A DNA stretch of 14,414 bases from Bacillota bacterium (GCA_023413185.1 JAEZQD010000019.1:1-14414), one strand, 5' to 3'. Positions 4,684 through 12,672 are shown, counted from the stretch's first letter. The notes: generated from the letters alone by a model not told the origin. Numbers and translations: made by a program.

Positions 4684-5982
4684 ATGAAACTTGATTACAA
4701 ACGCACAATACTGGTCGGACTCGCATTTCTTACCATCAGCTCCTTTTGGCAGCTATACGACTTTGTTGTCCCGCTTATTATGCTCAAGGCGTTTGCAATC
4801 AAGGATACCGTTGCCGGCGTAGTCATGTCGCTGGATAACGTGCTTGCGCTGTTTATGCTACCCCTATTCGGTATGCTTTCGGATAAAACCAACACAAAAA
4901 TCGGTCGCAGAATGCCCTTTATCATCGCCGGTACGGCGGCCGCTACCATATCGATGTCGCTGATTCCCTATTCGGCAGGCATCAGAAATCTGCCGCTGTT
5001 TATCGTGTCGCTGGGTATTGTTTTAGTTGGTATGGCGATGTACCGTTCGCCTGCCGTTGCGTTAATGCCCGATGTCACACCCAAGCCCCTGCGCTCCAAG
5101 GGCAACGCCGTAATTAACCTGATGGGTGCCGTGGGAGGCATATTGGTTTTGGCGTTGATTGCATTCTTAGCACCCGATAAGGATAACCTCAACTACTGGC
5201 CGTTGTTTCTTGCAACCGCTGCAATTATGATACTCGGTGTCGTCGTATTAAAGCTTACCATAAACGAGCCCAAAGAGGTACATAAGATGCGCCTTGCCAG
5301 TGCCGAGATGGGCATTGATGTGGAGGAAGCGACCGACGATGCCCAAACGGTGCGCGACAACCACAAGCTCGAGCCCGAGGTACTCAAAAGCCTGATATTC
5401 ATCTTAATCTCCATCTCGCTGTGGTTTATGGGCTACAACGCCATCACCACCGCATTCTCCAAGTACGCGCTCATTGCACTTGATATGTCGGAGTCTCAGT
5501 CCGCCACCATCCTAATGGTTGCGACCGTAACGTCGATTATCGCGTTTATCCCGGTGGGTATACTATCCTCCAAGTTCGGGCGCAAAAAGAGCATCCTGTT
5601 TGGCATTACGGTGCTGGCGCTGGTGTTTGGCACGGCGACCCTGTACACTAAGTTCTCGCCGCTGATGTTTTTATCCTTTGCGCTAGCGGGAATTGCGTGG
5701 GCGTCCATTAACGTCAACTCCCTACCCATGGTGCTTGAGATGTCCAAGGGCGCAAACGTCGGTCGTTATACCGGCTTTTACTACACCTTCTCAATGTCGG
5801 CACAGATCGTCACCCCTATTTTATCAGGGTTCTTGCTTGAGCATGTGGGCTATTACACACTGATGCCGTATGGGGCGTTGTTCGTCGCGCTTGCGTTTAT
5901 CACAATGATGATGGTCAAACACGGCGACTCCAAACCGGTTCAACCCGCATCCAAGCTCGAGGCGTTTGACACCGCCGACTAA
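4684..5982 (+). CDS. MFS transporter (12 membrane segments)
   Basis: The product is a 432-residue secondary transporter of the major facilitator superfamily. The signature loop between helices 2 and 3 reads GMLSDKTNTKIGRRMPFI, a form of the MFS motif G-x-x-x-D-x-x-x-x-x-x-R-R that is common in sugar-cation symporters of the SLC45 or GPH type. The second-half counterpart is GILSSKFGRKKS near residue 300. Two six-helix halves are separated by a charged loop around residues 200-240 rich in Glu and Asp. The substrate cannot be assigned. ATG 4684 is preceded by GAGGAG 8 bases upstream; an in-frame ATG at 4636 overlaps the promoter and is rejected. A 52-base gap with no terminator leads to the phosphodiesterase gene, so the two may form an operon. 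A glycerophosphodiester or sugar substrate is conceivable but is only inferred from that neighbour. Confidence 0.9.
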   Translation: MKLDYKRTILVGLAFLTISSFWQLYDFVVPLIMLKAFAIKDTVAGVVMSLDNVLALFMLPLFGMLSDKTNTKIGRRMPFIIAGTAAATISMSLIPYSAGIRNLPLFIVSLGIVLVGMAMYRSPAVALMPDVTPKPLRSKGNAVINLMGAVGGILVLALIAFLAPDKDNLNYWPLFLATAAIMILGVVVLKLTINEPKEVHKMRLASAEMGIDVEEATDDAQTVRDNHKLEPEVLKSLIFILISISLWFMGYNAITTAFSKYALIALDMSESQSATILMVATVTSIIAFIPVGILSSKFGRKKSILFGITVLALVFGTATLYTKFSPLMFLSFALAGIAWASINVNSLPMVLEMSKGANVGRYTGFYYTFSMSAQIVTPILSGFLLEHVGYYTLMPYGALFVALAFITMMMVKHGDSKPVQPASKLEAFDTAD

Positions 5983-6034
5983 TCGGCATGGTATGGTACC
6001 CATTGCTACACGAATGAGGGTTTGGTGACAAGAT

Positions 6035-6847
6035 ATGGTTATCTATGTGATATCGATTATCGCGCTTGTGTTTGTTCTGTATTTGCTGCTGATTGCGCCC
6101 GCGGATTTTGAAAAAGGGCAAGGCGACTGTCTATGGCGCTTTCAGTACGCACATCGCGGCCTGCATACCGAGGATATGACCGTACCCGAAAACTCCATGA
6201 CCTCGTTTGCAAAGGCGGTGGAGGCGGGGTATGGCATTGAGCTGGACATCAACCTCACGTTGGATGATAAGGTGGTTGTGTTCCATGACGATACACTTAC
6301 GCGGATGTGCGGTGTGAAAAAACGCATTGCCGACTGTACCTACGAGGAGATAAAACAGCTTACCCTGCTCAATACCACACAACGCATCCCGCTGTTTGAA
6401 GATGTGCTTGCGCTGGTTGACGGCAAGGTACCGCTGATTGTGGAGTTAAAGGCAACCAAGCGCAACGCAGAGCTGTGCAGGCTTGCGGCGCAGCTGCTCG
6501 ATGCCTACAAGGGACCCTACTGCATCGAATCGTTCCACCCCGCCATCGTGCGGTGGTTTTGCAAGAACAGACCGGGGGTAATTAGGGGTCAGCTGTCGGC
6601 GGGGTTTCATAACTTCCACGGCATCCCGTTTTGGCAGGCAGTTCTGCTCTCGTCGCTTGTCACCAATCTGCTTACCCGTCCGCACTTTGTAGCCTATAAG
6701 CATGACGATGCCCGTAAAAGGCTGCGCCTAAGACTGTATCGGTTTATCGGCGGCAGACTGGTGGCATGGACGGTGCGTAACCCGGGCGATGTCGCCTACT
6801 GCAAAAAGCGTTTTGACGCCATGATATTTGAGTTTTTTAACCCCTAA
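6035..6847 (+). CDS. Membrane-anchored glycerophosphodiester phosphodiesterase
   Basis: The enzyme would hydrolyse glycerophosphodiesters to glycerol-3-phosphate and an alcohol, as in phospholipid or teichoic acid turnover. The 270-residue product starts with a single membrane helix (residues 2-21), followed by a GDPD-type TIM barrel. The family motifs are intact: His40-Arg41 in AHRGLH, Glu52 in PENS, Glu69 and Asp71 in GIELDINLT, and His84-Asp85 in VFHDDTLTR. The two His are the catalytic acid-base residues, and the Glu/Asp residues bind the metal. The C-terminal VAWTVRNP matches the barrel's last strands. The Shine-Dalgarno sequence is weak (GGTGA about 7 bases upstream), consistent with coupling to the MFS gene. 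No clear terminator follows; the small TCAGTT/AACTGA hairpin at 6860-6879 lacks a U-tract. Confidence 0.9.
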   Translation: MVIYVISIIALVFVLYLLLIAPADFEKGQGDCLWRFQYAHRGLHTEDMTVPENSMTSFAKAVEAGYGIELDINLTLDDKVVVFHDDTLTRMCGVKKRIADCTYEEIKQLTLLNTTQRIPLFEDVLALVDGKVPLIVELKATKRNAELCRLAAQLLDAYKGPYCIESFHPAIVRWFCKNRPGVIRGQLSAGFHNFHGIPFWQAVLLSSLVTNLLTRPHFVAYKHDDARKRLRLRLYRFIGGRLVAWTVRNPGDVAYCKKRFDAMIFEFFNP

Positions 6848-7041
6848 TACATATGGATATCAGTTGTTGTATAAACTGACCGGCCCCTTGAATCGTTCGT
6901 TGGAGATTTCAATTTGTTGATTACCGATAGGTATCACTGCATTTTGCTTACATTACACGATTGTTGATTGCGGTTGCCCCGACCCCCTGTTTTGAATAAG
7001 ATATATCAAACGGGTATGAACACGGGAAGGGGCGGGCACAG

Positions 7042-7548
7042 ATTCTCCAGACGATTGCGTATAACAGAGAAGCCGCCGTTGCGTACGCGCACCAATGGGC
7101 GTTTTTCCGCAACCCGCGCTACGCCGATTTTGAAGACATGGGCGGTGACTGCACCAACTTCATCTCACAGTGCGTTTTTGCGGGGAGCGGGCACATGAAC
7201 TATACGCCGGTTACGGGCTGGTTTTTTCTCGCACTTTCAAACCGCACCCCCTCGTGGTCGGGGGTGGAGTATTTTCACCGCTTTATGACAGGTAATCGCG
7301 ACGGGGCGGGTCCCTTTGCACGGCGCGCCGCCATCACGGAGATGGTTCCAGGGGATGTGGTTCAGCTGCGCTTTGCCGGGGACCAGCGGTTCGGGCATTC
7401 GCTTTTGGTGGTATCGGTCGAGTCCCCCGATGAGCTGGGCATCCGCATCGCAACCCATACGTTTGACAGCGACAACCGCAGGCTGAGCACCTATCATTAT
7501 CAAGAGGCGCGTTACCTGCACTTTGAGGGCGTCAGACGATATGTTTAA
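7042..7548 (+). CDS. Amidase-domain (Amidase_6) protein with no AUG start
   Basis: The open frame encodes YNREAAVAYAHQWAFFRNPR, then DFEDMGGDCTNFISQCVF and later FGHSLLVVS. This is the pattern of the Amidase_6 family (PF12671), putative cysteine hydrolases related to the NlpC/P60 fold. Cys in GGDC (residue 37 of this call) and His in GHSLL (residue 119) are the likely catalytic pair. The family is taken to cleave peptide or amide bonds in the cell wall, but here there is no signal peptide. The frame opens after a TAA at 6997-6999 and has no ATG, GTG or TTG before 7138, which is already inside the domain. AUU at 7042 is 9 bases after GGAAGGGG and is the best candidate start. An ATG at 7016 lies in another frame and could be joined by a one-base slip in the G-rich tract at 7024-7036. 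A weak promoter, TTGCCC (6974) and TAAGAT (6997), may drive it. Confidence 0.65.
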   Translation: MLQTIAYNREAAVAYAHQWAFFRNPRYADFEDMGGDCTNFISQCVFAGSGHMNYTPVTGWFFLALSNRTPSWSGVEYFHRFMTGNRDGAGPFARRAAITEMVPGDVVQLRFAGDQRFGHSLLVVSVESPDELGIRIATHTFDSDNRRLSTYHYQEARYLHFEGVRRYV

Positions 7549-7610
7549 GCGTATTTACGTTGCAGACTTTCTCGCTTTAAAGATTTATTGCATCAAATCG
7601 CTTGCGGCAG

Positions 7611-7639
7611 TTGACAAATTGCGCCGATTCTGATATCTT
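7611..7639 (+). promoter_or_regulatory. Consensus promoter of the T-box leader
   Basis: A perfect TTGACA (7611-7616), a 17-base spacer and TATCTT (7634-7639) place the transcript start near 7646, directly ahead of T-box stem I. The segment 7549-7610 before it shows no other signal. Confidence 0.85.
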
Positions 7640-7644
7640 TAAGA

Positions 7645-7976
7645 ACATATTGGAATACTGGTTAACGCAACGACAGGGAATAGTAGTCCACCCCCTTAGG
7701 TCAAAGAGAGCCGCGCAAAGTTGAAAAGCGGTACCTATCAGAATGGATGAACTCGCCCTTGAGCGGTCGGCTGAAAGCGGTTATGCAATTAGGCACGAAC
7801 GGATTTCCACCGTTATCGGGAAGGCTTGTTTTTGGGCGCTTTTGCGTCTACGACGGGTGTAGAGTGGGTGTTTGTTAACACCAATCGGAGTGGTACCACG
7901 GAAGTATTTTCGCTTTCGTCTCCATGCACGGTGCAGATTGTTCTGTATCGGCGTGTGCGGACGAGGGCTTTTTTAT
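7645..7976 (+). promoter_or_regulatory. T-box riboswitch, probable leucine (CUC) specifier
   Basis: Stem I is clear. GGG (7676-7678) pairs with CCC (7756-7758) and TCCA (7687-7690) with TGGA (7744-7747), enclosing a specifier loop with AGTA on the 5' side and TGAACTCG on the 3' side. In T-boxes the specifier codon follows GAA and precedes a purine, which makes CTC (7752-7754, Leu) the reading here. The distal part has AAAGAGAG and GTTGAAAA between TAGGT/ACCTA and CCGC/GCGG stems, as expected for the tRNA-elbow contact. A GGTGTT/AACACC hairpin (7867-7882) precedes the T-box sequence GAGTGGTACCACGG (7888-7901). TGGT pairs with tRNA ending ACCA, which agrees with A73 of tRNA-Leu. A terminator with a U-tract follows. 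Uncharged tRNA would stabilise the antiterminator and switch on the downstream acyl-CoA ligase. Confidence 0.92.
7912..7976 (+). terminator. T-box regulated terminator
   Basis: The arm 7912-7920 pairs with 7960-7968 over 9 bp with two G-U pairs. Weaker pairing continues inward, and CTTTTTTATTT follows. It stands 60 bases before the ligase start and is the off-state structure of the T-box. Confidence 0.85.
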
Positions 7977-8036
7977 TTGTCCAAAACACGCGTTATCATC
8001 AAACTTGGTTACAACAACAGTGCGGAGGAATGAACG

Positions 8037-9701
8037 ATGAAAGAGTTTTTGGAAATAACCGTTGGCAATCTGCTGAGAGAGCTTGGAGAACAATACCCCG
8101 ACCGCCTTGCGGTGAAGTATACCGACCGTGAGTTTACCCGTACATGGAAGCAGCTCGACCAAGAGGCGGAGCTGCTTGCGCGGGGTTTTCTGTCTATCGG
8201 CATCGGCAAGGGCGACCATGTTGCCATCTGGGCGACCAATACCCCGGAATGGATGCTCACGCTCTTTGCCACGGCAAAAATAGGCGCTATCTTAGTTACC
8301 GTCAACACAAACTACAAGGTGTTTGAGCTGGAGTACCTGCTTCGCCAGTCCGACGCAAAATGCCTTGTCATGATGCAGGGCATAAAGACCACCAGCTATG
8401 TGGATATCGTAAACGAGCTGTGCCCGCAGCTGAAAGACGCAACACCCGGCGCGCTTTCTCACCCTATGCTGCCTTACTTAAAGAGCGTCGTGTTTGCAGG
8501 GGAGCATACCCCTGCCGGCATGTACAACTTTAAGGATTTGTATCAGTCTGCCGAGCGGGTTTCGATGGAGGAGTATCAGGCGATTTCCTCCACGCTGCAC
8601 CACCATGAGGTTATCAATATGCAGTATACCTCGGGTACAACGGGCTTTCCCAAGGGCGTGATGCTCACCCACTACAATATCATCAACAACGGCAAAAGCA
8701 TCGGCGATTGCATGAAGTTTACAAGTGACGATAAGCTGTGCATTCCGGTACCGTTTTTCCACTGCTTTGGTCTGGTGCTCGCCATCATGGCATCGATTAC
8801 CCACGCCACATCCATGGTGCCCATCGAGCTGTTTAACCCCGTGGCGGTACTTAGCGCGATAGAGAAGGAGCAGTGCACGGCGGTTCACGGCGTACCCACC
8901 ATGTTTATCGCCATGCTCGAGCATCCCGACTTTAAGAAGTATACCTTCCCGCGTCTGCGCACCGGCATCATGGCGGGCTCGCCCTGCCCCATTAAGGTGA
9001 TGCAGCAGGTGGTGGACGAGATGAACATGACCGAGATTACCATCGCCTATGGTCAAACCGAATCGTCCCCCGTCTGCACGCAGACCACCACCGACGACAG
9101 CATCGAGCATCGCGTTTCCACCGTCGGACGCGTGTTGCCCTCGGTAGAGGCGCGCATTGTCGACCCCGAAACCGGAGAGCCGCTGGGTCCCAACAAGCAG
9201 GGTGAGTTTTGCACCCGCGGCTACCACGTGATGAAGGGCTACTACAAGATGGAGGAGGCGACAGCCGCCGCCATCGATGCGGACGGTTGGCTGCATACGG
9301 GCGACCTTGCGCAGGTGGATGAGGACGGTTACTATAAGATAACCGGTCGCTTAAAGGATATGATTATCCGCGGCGGCGAGAACATCTACCCCAAGGAGAT
9401 TGAGGAGTTTTTGTACACCCATCCCGCCGTCAAGGATGTTCAGGTTATCGGTGCGCCGTCTAAGAAGTACGGCGAGGAGGTAATGGCGTGCATCGTAGTG
9501 CGCGAGGGCATGACCCTGACCGAGGACGAGGTAAAGGACTATGTGCGCGCCTCCATGGCACGCCACAAGGTGCCGAGCTATGTCGGGTTTGTGGATAGCT
9601 TCCCCATGACGGCAAGCGGCAAGATACAAAAGTATAAGCTGCGCGAATGGGCTGTGGAAAAGCTGGGGCTGCAAGAGGCTGCAAACATCGAAACGGCATA
9701 A
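8037..9701 (+). CDS. Acyl-CoA ligase (AMP-forming), T-box controlled
   Basis: The product is a 554-residue full-length member of the ANL superfamily that activates a carboxylic acid with ATP through an acyl-adenylate to the CoA thioester. The ATP-binding loop is YTSGTTGFPKGV (residues 197-208), followed by YGQTESSP in the middle. HTGDL (Asp423) and a GRLKDMIIRGGENIYP hinge come next, and Lys529 in TASGKIQK is the adenylation lysine. It most resembles medium or long-chain acyl-CoA synthetases of the FadD/ACSF2 type, but chain length cannot be read with certainty. GGAGGA lies 7 bases before ATG 8037. The gene stands alone behind a T-box with an apparent Leu specifier and ends at a terminator at 9797-9836. 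Control by leucine tRNA charging suggests a branched-chain acid such as isovalerate or 2-methylbutyrate as substrate. That substrate is inferred from regulation only. Confidence 0.92.
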   Translation: MKEFLEITVGNLLRELGEQYPDRLAVKYTDREFTRTWKQLDQEAELLARGFLSIGIGKGDHVAIWATNTPEWMLTLFATAKIGAILVTVNTNYKVFELEYLLRQSDAKCLVMMQGIKTTSYVDIVNELCPQLKDATPGALSHPMLPYLKSVVFAGEHTPAGMYNFKDLYQSAERVSMEEYQAISSTLHHHEVINMQYTSGTTGFPKGVMLTHYNIINNGKSIGDCMKFTSDDKLCIPVPFFHCFGLVLAIMASITHATSMVPIELFNPVAVLSAIEKEQCTAVHGVPTMFIAMLEHPDFKKYTFPRLRTGIMAGSPCPIKVMQQVVDEMNMTEITIAYGQTESSPVCTQTTTDDSIEHRVSTVGRVLPSVEARIVDPETGEPLGPNKQGEFCTRGYHVMKGYYKMEEATAAAIDADGWLHTGDLAQVDEDGYYKITGRLKDMIIRGGENIYPKEIEEFLYTHPAVKDVQVIGAPSKKYGEEVMACIVVREGMTLTEDEVKDYVRASMARHKVPSYVGFVDSFPMTASGKIQKYKLREWAVEKLGLQEAANIETA

Positions 9702-9796
9702 GAAAAAACCCACACCTTCAAATTTCAGCTTTCTGATTATTGGCTGCAGGTCGTTGCCGGAATAAGCGGCTCGATTGTATCATACTGAATGAATAA

Positions 9797-9836
9797 GCAG
9801 CCTGTGCAGATCACTTATTGCGCAGGCTGCCTTTTT
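9797..9836 (+). terminator. Terminator of the acyl-CoA ligase gene
   Basis: The arm 9797-9807 pairs with 9820-9830 over 11 bp with one G-U pair, and CTTTTT follows. The ligase is therefore probably transcribed alone. The segment 9702-9796 shows nothing else. Confidence 0.92.
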
Positions 9837-9847
9837 GTGGGGGACGG

Positions 9848-9876
9848 TAGATATTTTTTTCTTTTTGCGGTATAAT
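9848..9876 (+). promoter_or_regulatory. Promoter of the pseudokinase gene with a 160-base leader
   Basis: TAGATA (9848-9853), a 17-base T-rich spacer and a perfect TATAAT (9871-9876) give a likely start near 9883. The leader up to 10042 contains a CCTGCT/AGCAGG stem (9893-9898 with 9924-9929) but no riboswitch class I recognise. Confidence 0.65.
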
Positions 9877-10042
9877 GAGATGAAACAATGCGCCTGCTAA
9901 AATAATTGCCGTTTTAAGGTGGCAGCAGGTACATACCGTTCCATATGAACAGACATATTTAGTTAACTTATAACACATAGAGCACCCGCGGCGTTGGGTT
10001 GTATACACCGACGGGTAAAGTTAGGCAGGTGAACGATTAGCG

Positions 10043-11788
10043 ATGGATAACCCCACGAACAAGCTGTGTATGGGCTGTATGAGCAAACGCGAGGCGGACG
10101 GTGTCTGCCCCGAATGCGGCTTTGACCAGACGGCTCCGCACCATCCGCTCTATCTGCGGGCAGGCTCCTTCATCACAAAGCGATTTATTGCGGGCAAGCT
10201 TCTGGGTTATAACGGTGAGGGTGCAAACTATCTCGGCTACGACCTTGCACTCAACCGAAAGGTTATTATCCGCGAATACATGCCCGATGTGCTGGCCGTC
10301 AGGGAAAAAGGCGGCATCAACGTATTGGTGCTCAAGGGTAAGGAGACCCAGTACAAGGCGTTGCTGTCCGATTTTTGTGAACTGTACCGCACACTGCAAA
10401 AGCTTCGCAGCTACGTAGGGATTGTTTCGGTGCTTGATTTCTTTGAGATGAACAGTACCGCTTACGCCATCTACGACTATTGCGGCGAAACCACCCTTGC
10501 AGCCTATATCGCCAAAAACGGACCCATGCCATGGCAGAAGATTCGCGATGCACTGGCGGCACCCCTTGCCGCGGTTGAGGCGATGCACACCATGGGCATC
10601 TACCATCGGGGAATCGCCCCAAACACCATCTTTGTGGACGAAAACGGCGTGTTTAAGCTGGATGGGTTTTGCATCGCGGCGGCGCGCACGGCAAAAAGCG
10701 AGCTTGCAGCAGAGCTGTTTACCGGCTATTCTCCGCCTGAGCTGTACAGCCTAACGGGTTTGCAGGGCAGCTGGACGGATGTGTATTCGTTTGCGGCGGT
10801 CGGTTACTTTGCACTCACAGGGCAGACCCTGCCCGATGCGTCGCAGCGTCAGACGCTCGACCTGTTGCGACCCGCGCATCAGGTGTTGGACGCCGTTCCA
10901 CTTCCTGTGTCCGATGCGCTGATAGCGGCGCTGGCGCTCGAGCCGAAGCAACGGATACAATCCATCGGCGATTTTGCACAGGCGCTTGCCCGAACCCAGC
11001 CCCAACAACCCGACATGGCTTCTCAGCTGCAAAAGGACACACCAAACAATCAAGCCAAACCGCTACATAGCGAAACTAGAGGTGAAATGATGTACAAAGA
11101 ACAGATATCGCCCAAGAAGAAGCAGCGGATTATCAAACGCAAGATTCGCAACCGCAGCCTTATTTATATGCTCAGCTCGATGTTTATAACCACAGCGATA
11201 CTACTTACGCTGATGTTCGTCATTTTAAAGGAGATTGACAGCAGCATGCTCGTGTTTGCCAAAGACCCGGGTACGGCGTCAACCCCCGCATTGGATGAAC
11301 AGGTCGAAGAAGAAAAGCCAGAGACATACTATCTGCCTGCTTTTGTGGGCAGCTACCTAGAAACCGTTAAGAACAGCGAAGACTATATGGTGCGTTATGC
11401 CGTCACCGACGACGAGGAGTATAACGAGGAGTATCCGGCAGGCGTCATCTTTGAGCAAAATCCCCCTTCCGGCACCATTGCAAACGAGCTCATTAACGTC
11501 TCGGTTAAGGTCAGCAAAGGACCCGCGCCGATTCCCGAGAACATCGTGGGCATGTCTCAATCCGAGGTGGAGAGCATCCTAAAAGAGCTTAAGATCGCCT
11601 ATCGGATTGCCGAGGCATATGACGACTTTTATCCCGCGGGGCAGGTCATCAGCTATACCAGAATGCCCGGCGAGATTCTGCTGAAGGTCAGCCTGGGCAG
11701 TATGGGTGGCAACGGCTGGAACGGCGATGAGGACGGAGAACACTACGGCATGACGTGGGAAGAGTATCAGAACTTTGTGTACGGCTGA
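10043..11788 (+). CDS. Zinc ribbon-pseudokinase-PASTA membrane protein
   Basis: The 581-residue protein has five parts. Residues 9-25 form a CxxC...CxxC zinc ribbon (Cys9, 12, 22, 25). Residues about 45-315 are a Ser/Thr kinase-like domain. Residues 350-371 are a basic juxtamembrane stretch and about 372-395 one membrane helix. The outside part has two PASTA-like repeats (about 428-493 and 495-552) and a Gly/acidic tail. The kinase signatures are lost. The ATP-binding Lys is Arg77 (VIIREYMP), HRD is HRG (188-190), and DFG reads GFC (208-210). The glycine loop is poor, while structural motifs SPPE (230-233) and DVYSF (246-250) remain. It is therefore probably a signalling pseudokinase that senses cell-wall fragments and binds partners instead of phosphorylating. 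AGGTG lies 11 bases upstream of ATG 10043. An internal ribosome site at 11078-11084 could start a membrane-PASTA fragment at 11090. Confidence 0.88.
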   Translation: MDNPTNKLCMGCMSKREADGVCPECGFDQTAPHHPLYLRAGSFITKRFIAGKLLGYNGEGANYLGYDLALNRKVIIREYMPDVLAVREKGGINVLVLKGKETQYKALLSDFCELYRTLQKLRSYVGIVSVLDFFEMNSTAYAIYDYCGETTLAAYIAKNGPMPWQKIRDALAAPLAAVEAMHTMGIYHRGIAPNTIFVDENGVFKLDGFCIAAARTAKSELAAELFTGYSPPELYSLTGLQGSWTDVYSFAAVGYFALTGQTLPDASQRQTLDLLRPAHQVLDAVPLPVSDALIAALALEPKQRIQSIGDFAQALARTQPQQPDMASQLQKDTPNNQAKPLHSETRGEMMYKEQISPKKKQRIIKRKIRNRSLIYMLSSMFITTAILLTLMFVILKEIDSSMLVFAKDPGTASTPALDEQVEEEKPETYYLPAFVGSYLETVKNSEDYMVRYAVTDDEEYNEEYPAGVIFEQNPPSGTIANELINVSVKVSKGPAPIPENIVGMSQSEVESILKELKIAYRIAEAYDDFYPAGQVISYTRMPGEILLKVSLGSMGGNGWNGDEDGEHYGMTWEEYQNFVYG

Positions 11789-11848
11789 TTCTTTGACGGC
11801 GGGTTATCATTGTTTGCGGACGATTAACTGAAATGAGGGATAGTGCAG

Positions 11849-12661
11849 ATGAAGCTTGCGTTTTCAACACTGGGGTGCCCCGGCTGGACGTTTGAAGAGA
11901 TATTTGCCACCGCCAAGGATCTCGGCATAGACGGCATCGAGATCAGAGGCATTGGCGGGGAGCTGTTTGCGCCTGGGGCAAAGCCGTTTTTGCCGGAGCA
12001 TATTGACGCAACAAAACAAAAGCTTGACCATTTGGGCGTAAGTATCCCCATGCTTACCAGCGGCGCGGTGATTGGATTAACCGACCATGTGCAGGCGGGC
12101 ATTGAGGAAGCGAAGGCGTATATCGATCTGGCGCAGGTGCTGGGTACACCGTTTGTCCGTGTCATGATTACCCCGGTACCGCACCCCACCGACGACGGGG
12201 ATATCGCCGTTGCCCATACCGCGTATGAAACGCTGTGCCGCTACGGTCAGGAGAAGGGGGTCACCCCCCTCATCGAGACCAACGGTCCGCTCGCGTCCTC
12301 TGCCGCGATGAAACGGTTTATAGAGGACGTCGCCTGTGAAAACAAGGGCGTGCTGTGGGATATCCACCACCCGTTTCGCTATTTTGGCGAGCAGCCGCAG
12401 GAAACCTATGCCAATATCGGGACGTATGTGCGCTACCTCCATGTTAAGGACAGCAGGATGGCAAACGGCGCTTTGCAGTACCGTATGATGGGCTACGGCG
12501 ACGTACCCGTGCTCGACACACTGGTAGTGCTGCGCAAGAATGGGTATGACGGCTTTGTCAGCCTGGAGTGGGTCAAGCGCTGGTGCCCCGACCTGCAGGA
12601 GCCGGGCATTGTATTCTCGCACTTTACAAGCTATATGGGCTATCTGCTCAGGCAGCTGTAA
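11849..12661 (+). CDS. Sugar phosphate isomerase/epimerase-like TIM barrel protein
   Basis: The product is a 270-residue member of the xylose isomerase-like TIM barrel (AP endonuclease 2) superfamily. It begins with the typical MKLAFSTLGCPGWTFEEIFA. Candidate metal ligands lie in the usual strands: Glu in PLIETNGP, Asp and His in LWDIHHP, His in YLHVKDS and Glu in SLEWVKR. The family includes epimerases, isomerases, dehydratases and inosose-type enzymes, so the substrate is open. ATG 11849 lies 8 bases after GAGGGA (11835-11840), while GTG 11843 is only 2 bases away and is less likely. It is 60 bases downstream of the pseudokinase, with no terminator in between. The following SDR gene suggests a small sugar or polyol pathway, but this is inference. 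Confidence 0.85.
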   Translation: MKLAFSTLGCPGWTFEEIFATAKDLGIDGIEIRGIGGELFAPGAKPFLPEHIDATKQKLDHLGVSIPMLTSGAVIGLTDHVQAGIEEAKAYIDLAQVLGTPFVRVMITPVPHPTDDGDIAVAHTAYETLCRYGQEKGVTPLIETNGPLASSAAMKRFIEDVACENKGVLWDIHHPFRYFGEQPQETYANIGTYVRYLHVKDSRMANGALQYRMMGYGDVPVLDTLVVLRKNGYDGFVSLEWVKRWCPDLQEPGIVFSHFTSYMGYLLRQL

Positions 12662-12672
12662 CAGCAATTGTG

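Noticed and set aside
6860..6879. TCAGTT/AACTGA inverted repeat after the phosphodiesterase gene
   Set aside because: Only 6 bp, AT-rich and without a T-run, so it is too weak to call a terminator.
8478..9296. Long antisense frame of 272 codons inside the acyl-CoA ligase
   Set aside because: It lies opposite a complete, motif-rich ligase gene. Its translation is His/Gly/Leu-rich without domain character, and it has no convincing ribosome binding site. It is a by-product of codon usage on the coding strand.
10037..10606. Antisense frame of 189 codons opposite the pseudokinase
   Set aside because: Shadow of the kinase-like domain; composition is not protein-like, and no promoter or ribosome site is visible.
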